In this document: in pieces, positions 31,666 through 42,700 of the stretch
How the letters are laid out: the number at the start of each line of letters is the position of its first letter
Numbering within the stretch: position 1 is the stretch's first letter
Source: Rhynchopus euleeides
Lineage: Eukaryota; Euglenozoa; Diplonemea; Diplonemida; Diplonemidae
Length of the DNA: 64,000 nt
Assembly: GCA_963210315.1 (NCBI GenBank)
Contig: OY723241.1
Location: forward strand, 2,356,001-2,420,000
Reading direction: 5' to 3'
Translations under genes and position numbers: made by a program
The notes under the pieces: generated by a model
Told to the model about the DNA's origin: nothing
The model's input: the letters and a program-made list of their open reading frames with translations, nothing else
The model's database searches: none

Positions 31666-32335
31666 ATGATTTTTTGGGGTCCTAAAAAATGTACCTCAGT
31701 TTCGTACCTTGCCTTTGTACCTGAACCACTCCCGACCGCAATATTTCGTTCTTTGCAAGGGAAGGGTGTCACTACGCTCACCCAGCACGCCGAGCAACAC
31801 ATGCCGCGTGCCCAGGGCCTCGCAGAGGTGTCAGATGCTGCTGCAGAGGGGTACCTTGCTCGAAAGAAGCCCGCCAAACGGGAGGTGTGCGGGGTCCCGG
31901 CAGAGAGCGTTGTGGCAGACCTGCGTAAGAAGAAAACGGCACACGACATCCGTGAGGCGACATTATTTCGGGCGCTCCGTCGGGCTGGGTACATAGGAGA
32001 GCGAGTGGGACGTGGTGACGACAGATATATGAGGTGGTGCATCAACTGCACGCACGTGCGGAAAGCGGCGTTCCTTGCTGGCCAAGAAAGATGTCACCTG
32101 CACTCCTACTCCTCCCACTCCTCCTGCTCCTACCCCCACACCAACTGATGTGGGCAGTGAGAGTGATGGCAGCTCCAGAGCAGCAGATGATCTCGGAAGC
32201 GATGAGCGGGTCAGCCGGGCAGACTACCCCAGTCTGTACCGGAAGTACGAAGCGTTGCGGGCCCGCCATCACCGCCTCCAGGAGAGGACCCGAGGGTTAA
32301 GAGTAGGGTTGTACAGCGCCAGGGGAGAGTATTGA
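31666..32335 (+). CDS. E31-encoded protein, unknown, possibly frameshifted
   Basis: The frame from ATG 31,666 starts inside the left TIR and runs to 32,148. It includes TTLTQHAEQHMPRAQGLAEV, ESVVADLRKKKTAHDIREAT and LFRALRRAGYIGERVG, which could be a helix-turn-helix DNA-binding region. Near 32,075 a second frame takes over with a Pro/Thr linker (PTPPTPPAPTPTPT) and a helix, SLYRKYEALRARHHRLQERT, ending at TGA 32,333-32,335. A single base shift would join them. No family recognised; the location inside the TIRs suggests a mobility-related protein. Confidence 0.4.
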
Positions 32336-32640
32336 GTATTCCCCTGGCGTTGAGACATCCCTGGCGATCTTGCGGTCGCACTGTGGGGGCTGAGTCGGCA
32401 GGCAGATGCCTATCCAATGACTTTGTTGAGTCCTCACATGGTACACTCTCGTGCTGTCGAGACTGCGTGGTGTGCATATCCTGCGGGGCGCAAATTACAC
32501 AGCACAAACATCACCAATTCGGCTCTCAGGGCGTACAATATCCCAACCGTGCCTTCACAGGCTGAGATCGACGAAGCAAAGACATCTACGCGCTGCCCAC
32601 TAATGCCGATGCAGCCTCGCAGGCGTACGAAGTACTCACA

Positions 32641-32862
32641 ATGACCCATCCGCGATCGAAGTACTACACCCAGGAGGTGGCTGAACTCATTCTGCTGGCG
32701 CAACAACACAACATTCCCACGAATCAGGTCAAGAAAGACCTTGCCGAGGCACTGGGGAAGGCAACATGCGTGCCACCTGAGCCGGAACCACCGCAGAAAA
32801 GGCAAAGAACGAAATATTGCGGTCGGGAGTGGTTCAGGTACAAAGGCAAGGTACGAAACTGA
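32641..32862 (+). CDS. Short E31 ORF with SAP-like helix pair
   Basis: This is a 73-residue frame from ATG 32,641 to TGA 32,860-32,862, the tail of which is encoded in the right TIR. VAELILLAQQHNIPTNQV followed by KKDLAEALGK has the helix-turn-helix spacing of a SAP-like motif, and the tail is basic (KRQRTKY). Whether it is an exon of a longer protein or stands alone is unclear. Confidence 0.4.
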   Translation: MTHPRSKYYTQEVAELILLAQQHNIPTNQVKKDLAEALGKATCVPPEPEPPQKRQRTKYCGREWFRYKGKVRN

Positions 32863-33050
32863 GGTACATTTTTTAGGACCCCAAAAAATCATCACAAAAG
32901 TGCGTATCAGGTGTCACAAGTGGGCTCCAGACGGTTTCCGGGGGGGTATGGGTCGGATTTTCGGGTCAGATCAGGTATTAGGGCGGTTCTGATGGTATGT
33001 TGAAATTTTTGGTATTTGTACGTTTTTAGGGGGGCTTATGACCCCCCCTA

Positions 33051-34448
33051 CCCCCGGAGAAACGTTGAAAGGATAGAGGGCCCCCCCCCCCCCCCCGGAG
33101 AAACGTTGAAAGGATTGGAGGCGGGTGGTGGTGGGATGGATTGAACAATCAGATACACCCCACGGTTGCTGCGTTTTTTTTTGCCGTCCGGTGTTTCGCC
33201 CAACAAGCTTGCTTGTGCACTGTGAAGAATTTGGGTGGGAGCACTTGAGGGTCGGGTGTTGTGTGTTTGTGTGTGGTGACCACGTTTTGTGTGGGGAGAT
33301 CCTGCGCGGATCACAGCCCACCCTGTGTGTGTGTGTGTGTGTTTCAGATCAATTTTTTTTGAGGTGAGACATGAATCAGGGCTCCACTCTCAAGGATTAG
33401 CCACAATCTACGCCCCCTGGAGGGGGGTCCGGGGAATTGCCCCCTAGTGTTTTCCCCCCTGATTCCCCCCCCCAAAACAGGAGCGTCAACCCACCAAATC
33501 TCCAAAATCGAAAAGTTCGCGACAGGCCTGGCGCCTCAGGCCCCCTGCAGCTTTGCCCTGGTGGCCTGCGTGAACAGTCCGCTTTGTGCCTCTCCCCAAC
33601 ACACCACCTGCCAGGTTCGCCCCCACCCCAGACGGTGTTGCCGTCTGAGGGCCGACACCCTCGCCACCCGAGCAGCCTCGCCAGTGGTGTGGGTGTCGCT
33701 TTGCCTGCCGATCGGTGTGAGGTGTGCTGTGGCCTGTGCGCCAGGATGGGTGTCGGCGCTGCGGAGCAGGCTGTGTTGCTGGTGGCAGTGTTCGCTGCTG
33801 CTGCGGTTGGGAGCGGCGTCTCTTCCCCGGATCAGTGCCAAGACAAGGATGTGAGAGACGACGGCTTCGGCGCCATCGTCTTTGATGCGGATGCCCACAA
33901 CGAGGCAAGCGAGGGCGGTGGGAAGAAGTGTTGAACGATTTTGAACGATTTTTGGCCGTGCTCGTAGCATTCCCCGTTGAGGGGGTCGCTATTTCGTGTT
34001 CTCCTGGCCGCACGGAGGCATTGCCTTACGTCGCCTCTTCCTCTTTTCCTTTGGTGGTGTGTTGGTCTGGCACAGAGGGCGGGACCGTGCTGATATGCAC
34101 AGTGACGACTCTCCCTTTTGTTTTGTGCCCGCCTCCACCGAGATTCGGCTGATGCCTCTCAGACTGGGGGCGGGCGGTCGCCGACCCTTTTCTGTACGAG
34201 GTTTTCCACAGGCTGCACACCTGCCCCGCGGCTGTGTGGCAGTCTTCGCGGAGTGCAATGCGAAGGTCTGGCCTGACGTGGTGTGACTATTTAGACTCCA
34301 GGTGTCTCCACCCTTCCTGGTCTGGGGAGCCTCGGTACCCAAGCAGTTTTCGGTCATGCCCTGGACCACGGCCGTGCTAGACTCCTGGTGCAGGCACCCG
34401 TCATGGTCCGGGGACGGCCCCCCCAGGCAGTTTAACGTCTTACCCAGG
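33051..34448. other. Intergenic, duplicated blocks
   Basis: No supported gene. The block at 33,359-33,434 is shared with 96-171, and the block at 33,432-33,530 is shared with 28,205-28,300. A short (tg)n run lies near 33,325-33,343. Open frames on both strands at 33,440-34,290 have no recognisable domain. Confidence 0.4.
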
Positions 34449-37400
34449 ACTTGGTGACAAGGGTGAGGTGTTTCTGGATCACCTGTGAGACGGAGTACAT
34501 CAGCATCGACATCGATATCTTCGACGTGCAGAAGTGCGCGGGCACATGCTGTGAGAGTGTCACAATCGTCGAGAAGACGGATGTGACGAAAGCAAACGAC
34601 ATTACCTCTGAGGGCATGTGTGGCAGCAGCATACCCAGCTTCCAACTGAAGCAACCTGCAAAGAACAAAGAGCGTGGTGTGGCGATCATAGTGGAGGTGA
34701 ATGATGACAACACGACGAGCAGCTTCGCACTCCAGTATGAATGTACAGACATTCGGCCTCCGACCCCCGTTGCGGCGCTGACACTTGCGCCTCCTCCTCC
34801 GCGTTGGCCAAGCGTGGACGTGGACTGCAATGTCTCTAACGATAGTTACCGTAAACGGAAAAAGGGTGGACCGTAAAAATGTTCCAAGTTCCCAAAAAAA
34901 GGCCAAACGTTCCATCTTTTTTACGGTCCACCATTTATTGGGACTGAATATGGAAAAGACAATGCGATTTTCGCCCGCGGGCTGGTGGGTTGCGGGGCGC
35001 GGACTGCGGCCTCCACGCCGCAGACACCCACACGTAGGCCTCCCGACCTCCCAGCTTTGGACCCTCCCTCCACCACCGCAACCAACACCAGCAAGAGAAG
35101 CAAGTCCTCCCTGTGTGTGGAAAGGACACGATCACCACCACTCACCTCGAGACTCACCCACACACCTCGAGAAGTGTAGTACCATGCAAGGAGCGTTCCG
35201 GTAGAAGTAAAAGTAGAACCTGCTGCACGAGCCCACATAAGCAGCCACGGTACGGCAGGGAGCGCAGACAGAAGCTGAGACCACCGGGCTCCCTCCAGAT
35301 GTAAATTCGTGAATCAGTGCCCGGAAAATCCAGGGAAATCGTACTCCTTTAGTGTAGTACACCCTGCAGTAACTGTGGGAGAGCAGTTCCGGACGAGGTG
35401 AGCGCACACTCTGTGTTGAGGCCCTGTGGTGTTAATCCTGCAGCTTCAGTCGTGCGATTTCCTTGGTTCCTTCTCGACTTCGTCGCGAAGGAACTCGTAA
35501 AAAAAACCGCCAAGTCCACTATCCCAACCGTAAAATAGGTGGACCGTAAAAATGTTCCAAGTTCCGGAAAAATCCCATTTGTTCCATCTTTTTTACGGTC
35601 CACCTATTGTACGGTTCACCTTTATTACGGTCCACAATATTTCCTTTTACGGTATATGTCTGTGGGCGACGTCGAAGAGTTTGATGCGCCATCGGATGAG
35701 GACGTCTGCAAGCGTTGGTCCTGCGATGCGGACCTGGAGGTGAAGTTCCTGTCACGCAGCGCCATCACCCAGTTCATTGGGGGGGCTGCCTGTGGGGGCA
35801 GCAGTGTTCAGATCAGCACCAGCAGCGGGGGCAGTGAGAAGTACTGCGACTCGTGCCAAGACATGTCGTGCGAAAGCGTGTCTGTGGCAGGGCAGCCCAG
35901 CAACCGAGCCGTGTTGGGGTACCGCACCCCCCCCTCTCCCAGCCCCTCGGGGACTGCTTTCAAGGTGGAGGTGACATGTGGTGCAGCGGTGCCGACACCT
36001 GAACCGTCGACGAATGTGCCTTCGACATCTGCACCTGCGACACCTGTACCCTCAACACGAGCACCTGCAACATCAGCACCTGCAACACGTGCACCTGTGA
36101 CACCTGTACCCCTAACACGTGCACCTGTGACACGTGCGCCTGTGACGCGTATACCTGCAACCTATGCACCTCCGACACCTGTACCTTAGACACCTGCTCC
36201 TGCAACATATGGGCCTGCGACACCTGTCCCTCCGACACGCGCACCTGTGACACCTGCACCCCCAACACGTACACCTAAAACGCGTGCACCTGCGACATCG
36301 TCACCTGCGACACGTGCACCGGAAACATCTGCACCCGCGACACCTGCACCCCCAACGCGTACACCTGAAACATCTGCACCTCCGACAGCTTCGCCGACTA
36401 CAAACGCACCGCCGACGAAGACAGGGTCACCACCCACCGGCACCGACACAAGCACACCCCTGACGAACGGGCCTGCATCGCGGGGGCCTGCCACCACAAC
36501 CCTGCCGAGGCTGTCTCCCCAGCCAGCCACAGGGGCACCCGGCACCCCTGTGCCGACGGCACAGCCCGACACCGACACGCCTCAGCCTACCCTTAGCCGC
36601 GACGCCCCCCACTCGGGCATCGCCGCGCAGACGAAGGAAGACCTGTCCGCAACAAACTCTGTCGCAGCCGCTGTCGCTGTGATTGGCGGGCCTGGCGGAG
36701 CCGGCCCTGCCGCAAAGCTGGCGGTGCTGAAAAGCTTCGGGTGCGAGCTGGACGACGTCGACGTCGACGACGGCCCCCTCGACTGGGAGTTCCACCCCAC
36801 CCTCATCGCCCTCGGCAGCAGCGTGGGGAAATACCGTGTCGCCGCCATGCTGATGAACCCCGCCCTGGTCGCAGCCGTCGCCACCCTCTGCCTCTGTGCA
36901 ACCGCTGCCATACACACCTTCACACCCTCCTCCTGGCCCCGCTCCGCAGCGCTCGCCAGATCACCCGGCATCCTCTACGTGCCTTACATCTTCCTGCTGC
37001 AGGGCACATCGCTGGTCGCTGCGCAGGTCTGCTTCGCCCCGAGCCGCTACGAGACCACCACACTCCTGCTGTCCTACACATGCCTTGCTGCCTGCCTGGC
37101 CTCCCCAGCCATCATCTACTGGGCAGTCCTCTACAGGGTGCCCCACGACGCCGAGCTGACGCGCGACCCACTCGTGTTCGGCACCCCCGACGACGGCCTG
37201 GGTAAACACCACGGCAACCGCCTCTACCGCTTCGCCTTTGGTGACCACATCTGGGTCTCGCTGGAGCACAGCGAGCACTTCGTGGAGCAGAGCGGCGCCG
37301 TGTTTGAAAACCTCCGCCCGGGGCACACGCGGCACGTCCTCTTCGAGCTGGCCTCCATCCTGTGCCTCAGCCTCCTCTCCGCCTGGAAGCCCACTACCCC

Positions 37401-38025
37401 GGATGCGTGCAACGCGCGGAACTACACAATCTCGCTGCTCATGATCCTCTTCTTCCTGGCATGCGCTGCGCTCCGCCCCTACATCGCCCCGATGGACAAT
37501 ATAGTCGCCGGCGTGCTCTCCGCTCTGATGGCAGTCGCAGTCACCTTCATGTCAGTCGCCATCACCGCAGAGGCTGGGAAGGAGAGCACGCTGTATACCA
37601 TCGCAACGATGTGCCTCTATGCCTCTGCGATCGGCGTGCTTCTGAAGTGTATCTGGGATTTTCTGATGTATGCGCTGGACATCCGCCTGGCCAGGAGGAG
37701 TGGGGCCAGGTCGGCCCACCGCGAGGCAGCCTCACGGACTCTGTTGATCGTGAGTCCGGACGATCCGGGGAGAGGTGGCGACTGGGGCCAGGCGAGTTTT
37801 TCCCTCAGCTCCGATGGGTCGTCGCAGGGCGGGTCGCTCCGGCAGTACCGCGGGGCGGAGCTCGTGTGCCCCAGGGATGTGCAGTCGTCGCACAGCCTCA
37901 TGGTTAGCCTGTCCGTCACACCGAGGACCGCCCTGTCTGGCAGCCTGTCTGCGGAGGCCAGCTACTCTGCTGCCGGTCTTGCGGAACGGCTGCCACCGCA
38001 GAGGGTGGGGCACCTGTGGATATAG
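34449..38025 (+). CDS. CUB-like / mucin-stalk / multi-TM surface protein, 5' end not seen
   Basis: The first visible exon (about 34,449-34,850) reads as a CUB-like domain: CFWITC, YISIDIDIFDVQKC, GMCGSSIPSF and FALQYEC. The next exon (from about 35,678) has a Cys-rich segment (DVCKRWSCDADLEVKF, KYCDSCQDMSCE), then a long Thr/Pro stalk of TxAPxTPxP units to about 36,600. Roughly seven membrane segments follow (36,840-37,680), including LVAAVATLCLCATAAIH and ISLLMILFFLACAALR, and then a polar tail to the TAG before 38,026. The layout fits a plasma-membrane receptor or adhesion protein with an O-glycosylated stalk. Odd points are the intron at 34,851-35,677, almost coextensive with a TIR element, and an in-frame TAG at 36,187-36,189 inside the stalk. 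The frame stays open for 592 codons beyond it, so a small in-phase intron, an allele-specific stop or recent loss are all possible. Confidence 0.65.
34847..35654. mobile_element. TIR element within an intron (TACCGTAAA ends)
   Basis: The left end taccgtaaacgg...ggtggaccgtaa is matched in inverse at the right end near 35,615-35,654 (ttacggtccac...ttttacggta). Possible TA target duplications flank it. Inside, two 72-bp hairpin units (ggtggaccgtaaaaatgttc ... ttttttacggtccacc) lie at 34,863-34,934 and 35,537-35,608. An R1 copy in minus orientation lies at 35,333-35,400. Confidence 0.65.
35333..35400 (-). repeat. Dispersed repeat R1, minus copy
   Basis: Read on the minus strand it has gtccggaactgctctcccac, agttactgcagggtgt and aaaggagtacgattt, very close to the copy at the window start. 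It lies inside the intronic TIR element. Confidence 0.65.
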
Positions 38026-39710
38026 TCTGCCTGAGAGAGGGAGTGCCGCCTCGCAAGCGTCTCCCCTGTGGGCTCGGATCGGTGTCTTTGTGTTTCTTCT
38101 CTTCCGCCCTTCTTTTCGTGTGTTTCGTGCGATTCGCGGGACACTGCTTTTCCGGTTATGTTTGCTGGATGCATGTGTTGAAGTGCATCAAGGGGGGTGA
38201 TTTTATACTGTCCCGAATGAAGGGCGATTATTTGAACTTTATCAACCACCCGGTGTGAACGCTGCCATATTTTTTTCTGGCAGAAGCGGCCAATGCAAAT
38301 TCTCAGAGGCCAACGAGGATTTCGTAGGATAACCAGGAAGCTGCTGGACGCTTCGAGAATTGGAGTATCAGAAGAAGGGACCGCGCATGTCGATTCCAAA
38401 GAACAATAGAAGCTGAATCAAACCTGTTCCGACAGCTGGGAAGTCGGTCTCTGTTCGTTGACCCGATCGCTCTGTGTATTGCCTTATATATTTCGTCAGT
38501 GCGGCGAAGCCCAACTCCGAAGCTTTATCCCCGTGGGGATCCATTGCGAACACTCCACACACCCGGCAGGCTGTGTGGCTGTTCAGGATCCAAAGAACAT
38601 TATTCCCCGTCGCTCATTGTTGTGATACTCCATCCAACCGGGTCTCTCTCTGTGCCTGGCTGAGTGAACTCTACTCACTCACGCCTCATCGGGTTGGGGG
38701 GCTGCTGTGTGTCCAAAACCAGCTTTCGGGGGCTCACATTCAATGCCATGCTTGCTTGCCCCCGTCCTTTCTCCGTCAGGGCACAGCCCGCGGTGCGGTA
38801 GAGGAGAGACGGCACCAGCGCAGTGCCACCCCCTCCCCCCCAACCCGACGATGGAGTGTCCTTCTCACTTATCATATCCTACTTTTGTCCACTTCTGGAT
38901 TCATATGGGTTCTGACACAACACAGCGGGCATCGCCCTACATATCGGACACAGCCTGCTCTTGGATCCCTCAGCTATCGGAAAATGTTCAGCGGTTCATC
39001 CGGAGGAGGCGCTCTTCTTTCATCAGGAGAAATAGCTGCACCCAACAAAAATGCACCGTTTTCGACAGCCGCAGCAGAGGGACCCGGTTGCACAAACAAA
39101 CACATTATTACGTACCGCCGGCTCCTTTTTATGGACCCCCTCCAGTGGGTTGCCTTTCTTTCGACTTTCGCGCGACCCAACCCCCCTCCCCCAGCCCAAA
39201 TTATTAGGGGGAACTTTTCCCCTAATATCCCTGATCCTGCTCACCCTGAAACGGTTGTGGCGCTCTTCTTTCTTGCGCTATTCTCCGCCTGTTGTGTGTT
39301 CTTTGTTCTGGCGGCTTCTATGCACCCCGTCTTGCTGTGGGTGCGTGTTTGCAATGCTTCCTGAAGCCATGTGACCTTCGTCCGACACTGCCTTTTGCCC
39401 TGGGTTGGCTGAGATAAGGATGTTTATCCCGATAGGCCGATCTTCTTTGCTTTGTCCGCCGACCCGCCCGCTTTTGCAACTTGGAGCACACTTCCTCCCT
39501 TCGCCAAGGCGCCTTCTCAACCCCACTCCTTTTTCATCCTTTTTCAGTTGGCTCAAAACCTTGACGTGCAAAGAAAGCAACGCACTGACAGCTCCGACTC
39601 CCCACTCCCCACCCCTCCCACCCCCTTTCCCATTTTCCCTGGACCCCCACGGCAGCTCACCCCCCCACCTCACAACACACGGCAGGGCCGGGGGACACAC
39701 CCACCACCGC
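38026..39710. other. Intergenic, 5' flank of the large low-complexity gene
   Basis: No supported gene. A 296-residue open frame at 38,474-39,364 has no domain and no conserved composition. The last 200 bases or so are pyrimidine-rich and look like 5' UTR. Confidence 0.4.
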
Positions 39711-42700
39711 ATGTCTGTCCCTGGCTGCCCCGAAGCGTGTGATGCGCCTCCCAAAGGCAAGGGAGCCGGCAGCGGCACCTTCTGCAGCGCTGCTGCCCTC
39801 AGCTCCGGCGGGGGTGGCCATGCTACAGGGGGCGCCAGCACGGAGGCCTGCCGGCAGGACGTGCTGTCGCGCCGCGTGACATTCCCCGACCTCTGCGGGC
39901 GCCGGAGCGCCGTGTCGTGGGGGGCGAGCTCCAACGCGTCCGACCTCCACACCACCGCAGAGGCTACCCCCGACTTCCCTGTGTACGTCGTCCACCGCAG
40001 CTCCGCCGCCGCCGCCTCCACCGCACCGCAGCACTGCGGCAGCAGCGCAGCCCCCGTGCCCCTCCCCGCAGGGTGCGTCGGGCTGACTTCCGAAGGGCGC
40101 CTCCTCTTCGAGCTCCCGACACACCAATACGCCGCAGAGGAGGAGGCTGCAGCGGCACCCGCGGCAACCCGGCCACCGGGGCAGCAGCGGCGCCAGCAGC
40201 AGAACCCTGAGCAGCCTGCGGGTGGCGGCAGGGGTGGCGGCGGTGCCCCTGCCACCGCCACCACCGCCTCGCCACAGCAGGGGCTGCTCCCGCCTCACCC
40301 GCCGAAGCCGCGGACGCTCGCCCGGATCACAGAGAGGGCGAACCGGGCCTCGGGCAGAGGGGAAGGCGTGGCGGAAGGTGGTGGCGGTGGCGGTGGCGGC
40401 AGGTCGCACCTCCGCCAGCAGGTGCTGCAGAAGCATGAGAAACGCATGAGGGCTTTGGACCGCAGGGCGGCGGCGGCTGCTGCGACCGCTGCAGCCCCGC
40501 CGCCGCCCCCGCCTCCCCCGGCAGGGGGTGGGGGGGGGAAGAGCGGATCCCACCAACAGCCCCAACAGCCTCAACAGCAGCAGAAGCGGCAGCGCCCCCC
40601 TCCGACTGTCGCCACATCCCCGGCACCCCATCATGCTGATGTCGCGCACCCCCCCGCGCAGGGGGAGGGTGTGGTGGAGGCGGGCGGCAGCCCGCCCGGT
40701 GCAGCGCCGCAGGAGGAAGGGGGCGTGGAGGCCGGGGCAGGGCAGGCGGGGTGCACAGGCGCAGCCCCGTCGCCCCTCGCGGGCGGGGGTGCCCGGGTGA
40801 TGCCCCCCGCGACGCCGCCCTCCGAGCTTCTCGGCGGGGGCGGGGGGCTGGGGGGCACCACACCCTGCTGCCCGGATGGGGGCCCGGGGGTGGGGGGGTA
40901 TCGCACCGCCCCGCCCCCATCCGCACCCCCGCATGAGCATGCTGACCCGACGCAGATGTCCTCGCCGCCGCCGCTGCCACCGCCGCCACCCCTATCCGCA
41001 CCCCCGCCCGCCCCTTCGGGGCGGGCTGGTGGGGTGGTGGGTGCACTGCCACTCCACAGCCCCAAAACTGCCGCGATCCCCAGCAGCGCCGCCCCTCCTG
41101 CGTGCTGCGATGCTAGCTCAACGGAGGAGTCTAGCGCTGGCTGCGGCGTCTCGATCGGCCCCTGCAGTGGGGAGGGTTCGTCAGACCTCGCCTGTCTGGG
41201 GGCCGCTGCTGCCGCTGCCGCTGCATCACCCGGCTCCGCTGCACTGCATTCGCGAGCCCTGAAGGACATCTGGGGCGCCCCCACGGGTGACTGGGGCCGG
41301 GCGGGCTGCGCACCGCAGCGGCAGCAGCAGCAGGGCACCGGGGGTGGCGCCGGCACCACGCTGCTGCAGCAGCAGCAGCAGCCCCTCTGGGGCGAATCCG
41401 CATCCCAGCAGATCGCCGCCATGAAGGAGGTGTGCGGGGGGCTCCGCAAGGCAGACGCCTGCCTGGGGGCCGGGGCACAGCATCAGCACCCCCCCGTGCC
41501 TCCGCCTGACCCGACAGCGCTCTTCCAGGCCCTGGCGCACCAGCTGGAAGCGCCGTGGCAGGGTGGCGGTGGTGGGGGTGGTGGGGGCGGTTCACCGCCC
41601 CTCCACACAGCGAAGGTGCCTCCCGCCCCGCCTCGCGTGCCGCTGTGCAGCCCCAAGAGGCAGAAGCCTGCGTGCACCGTGCGGATGATGCATAAGTTTG
41701 TGAAGGTGAGGATGGCGGAGGCGAGGGCCCTGTCGCCCGACGCGCTTGATGCGCAGCAGAGGCAGCTGCAGGAGGAGGCGCAGCACCGGCAGCAGCAGCA
41801 GCAGCAGCTGGCGGGGCAGCGGGGGAGGGGCGCGCAGCACCGCCGGCACCGCCGGAGGGACTACGTCCGGCACAACGTGGTGGAGGGGGGGCGCCCCGCC
41901 GAGGAGTGCCGCGAGCGCGCCTCCCGCCACCGCCTGCAGCGGGGGATCCGGGCCGTCGCCGCGCGCGACGCCTTCAGGCAGAGGCACCGCGAGGCGCAGT
42001 GCGGCGTGAGGGAGAGGGCGGTGCGCGCCCTGTGTCGGCACGCCGGGGAGACCGCCGCCCCGCTGTGCCTCCTCGACTCGCCCCAGGGCGGGGCGACGGG
42101 AGGGCCCGCTGCCCCCTCGCGCTGCCGCGGCAGGGCCCAGGCGCGTTCCTCCGGCAGGGCGCCCTTCGGGCTGCCGCCGCAGCTGCAGGGCTGCTCCATC
42201 ATGTTCTCAGAAGAGAGCCGCGCGATAGCGGAGGACCTGCGGCACGCGGAGAGGGTGCGGTGCCTCGCGAAGCTGGTGAAGTCGTGCAGGGTGGTGGTCA
42301 GGGTCAGCAAGATATTTGGAGGCGCGCTGGCAGAGGATAGGCGGATCCACGGGGAGGCGGTTGTCTGCGGGGACCCGACCCGCCGCTGCTCCGCCGAGTT
42401 TGTGGTGTTGGTGAGGCAGACCGTGCAGTTCCACACCTCCCTCTCTGAGAGGGCGCGCCTCCGCATGGCTACCGCAGTGAAAGCGAGGCACAAGGCATAC
42501 GTCGAGAGGCAGACGCGGGTGCTCGGGAGGTTTCTTGCAAGCCTCTCTATCGTCGACTACCTCCGTTACGTCATACAGAGCTACCGCAGGCGTGCCATGC
42601 TGTGCCAAAGCGCGGTGAAATCCTTCTTGCTGGCCTACAAGAGGAGGACCCTGCTGTGGATGACCCAGCTGGGGCAGCTGGAGCGGTGGGTCCTGCATGT

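Larger units (their letters stand above)
31519..33050. mobile_element. TIR element E31 (1.53 kb)
   Basis: Terminal inverted repeats at 31,519-31,756 and 32,802-33,050 are close to 240 bp and almost identical. They start tagggggggtcataagccc and contain cgcaatatttcgttctttgc and cgtctggagcccacttgtga in inverse. The right flank then shows a short tandem repeat of ggagaaacgttgaaaggat next to C runs. The body carries short coding-like frames but no recognised transposase. The near-perfect TIRs suggest recent activity or gene conversion. The terminal 10 bases are shared with E19 and E25. Confidence 0.85.

Noticed and set aside
33989..34915. A 308-codon minus frame opposite the CUB-like exon
   Set aside because: The + strand gives Cys spacing and strands of a CUB-like domain. 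The minus frame shows nothing recognisable.
36181..36189. A 9-bp intron (gtaccttag) that would remove the stalk TAG
   Set aside because: Far too short to splice. Only introns starting further upstream would be realistic.
38474..39364. A 296-codon + frame between the multi-TM gene and the large low-complexity gene
   Set aside because: No domain, no helical or stalk pattern, and composition like the surrounding non-coding DNA.
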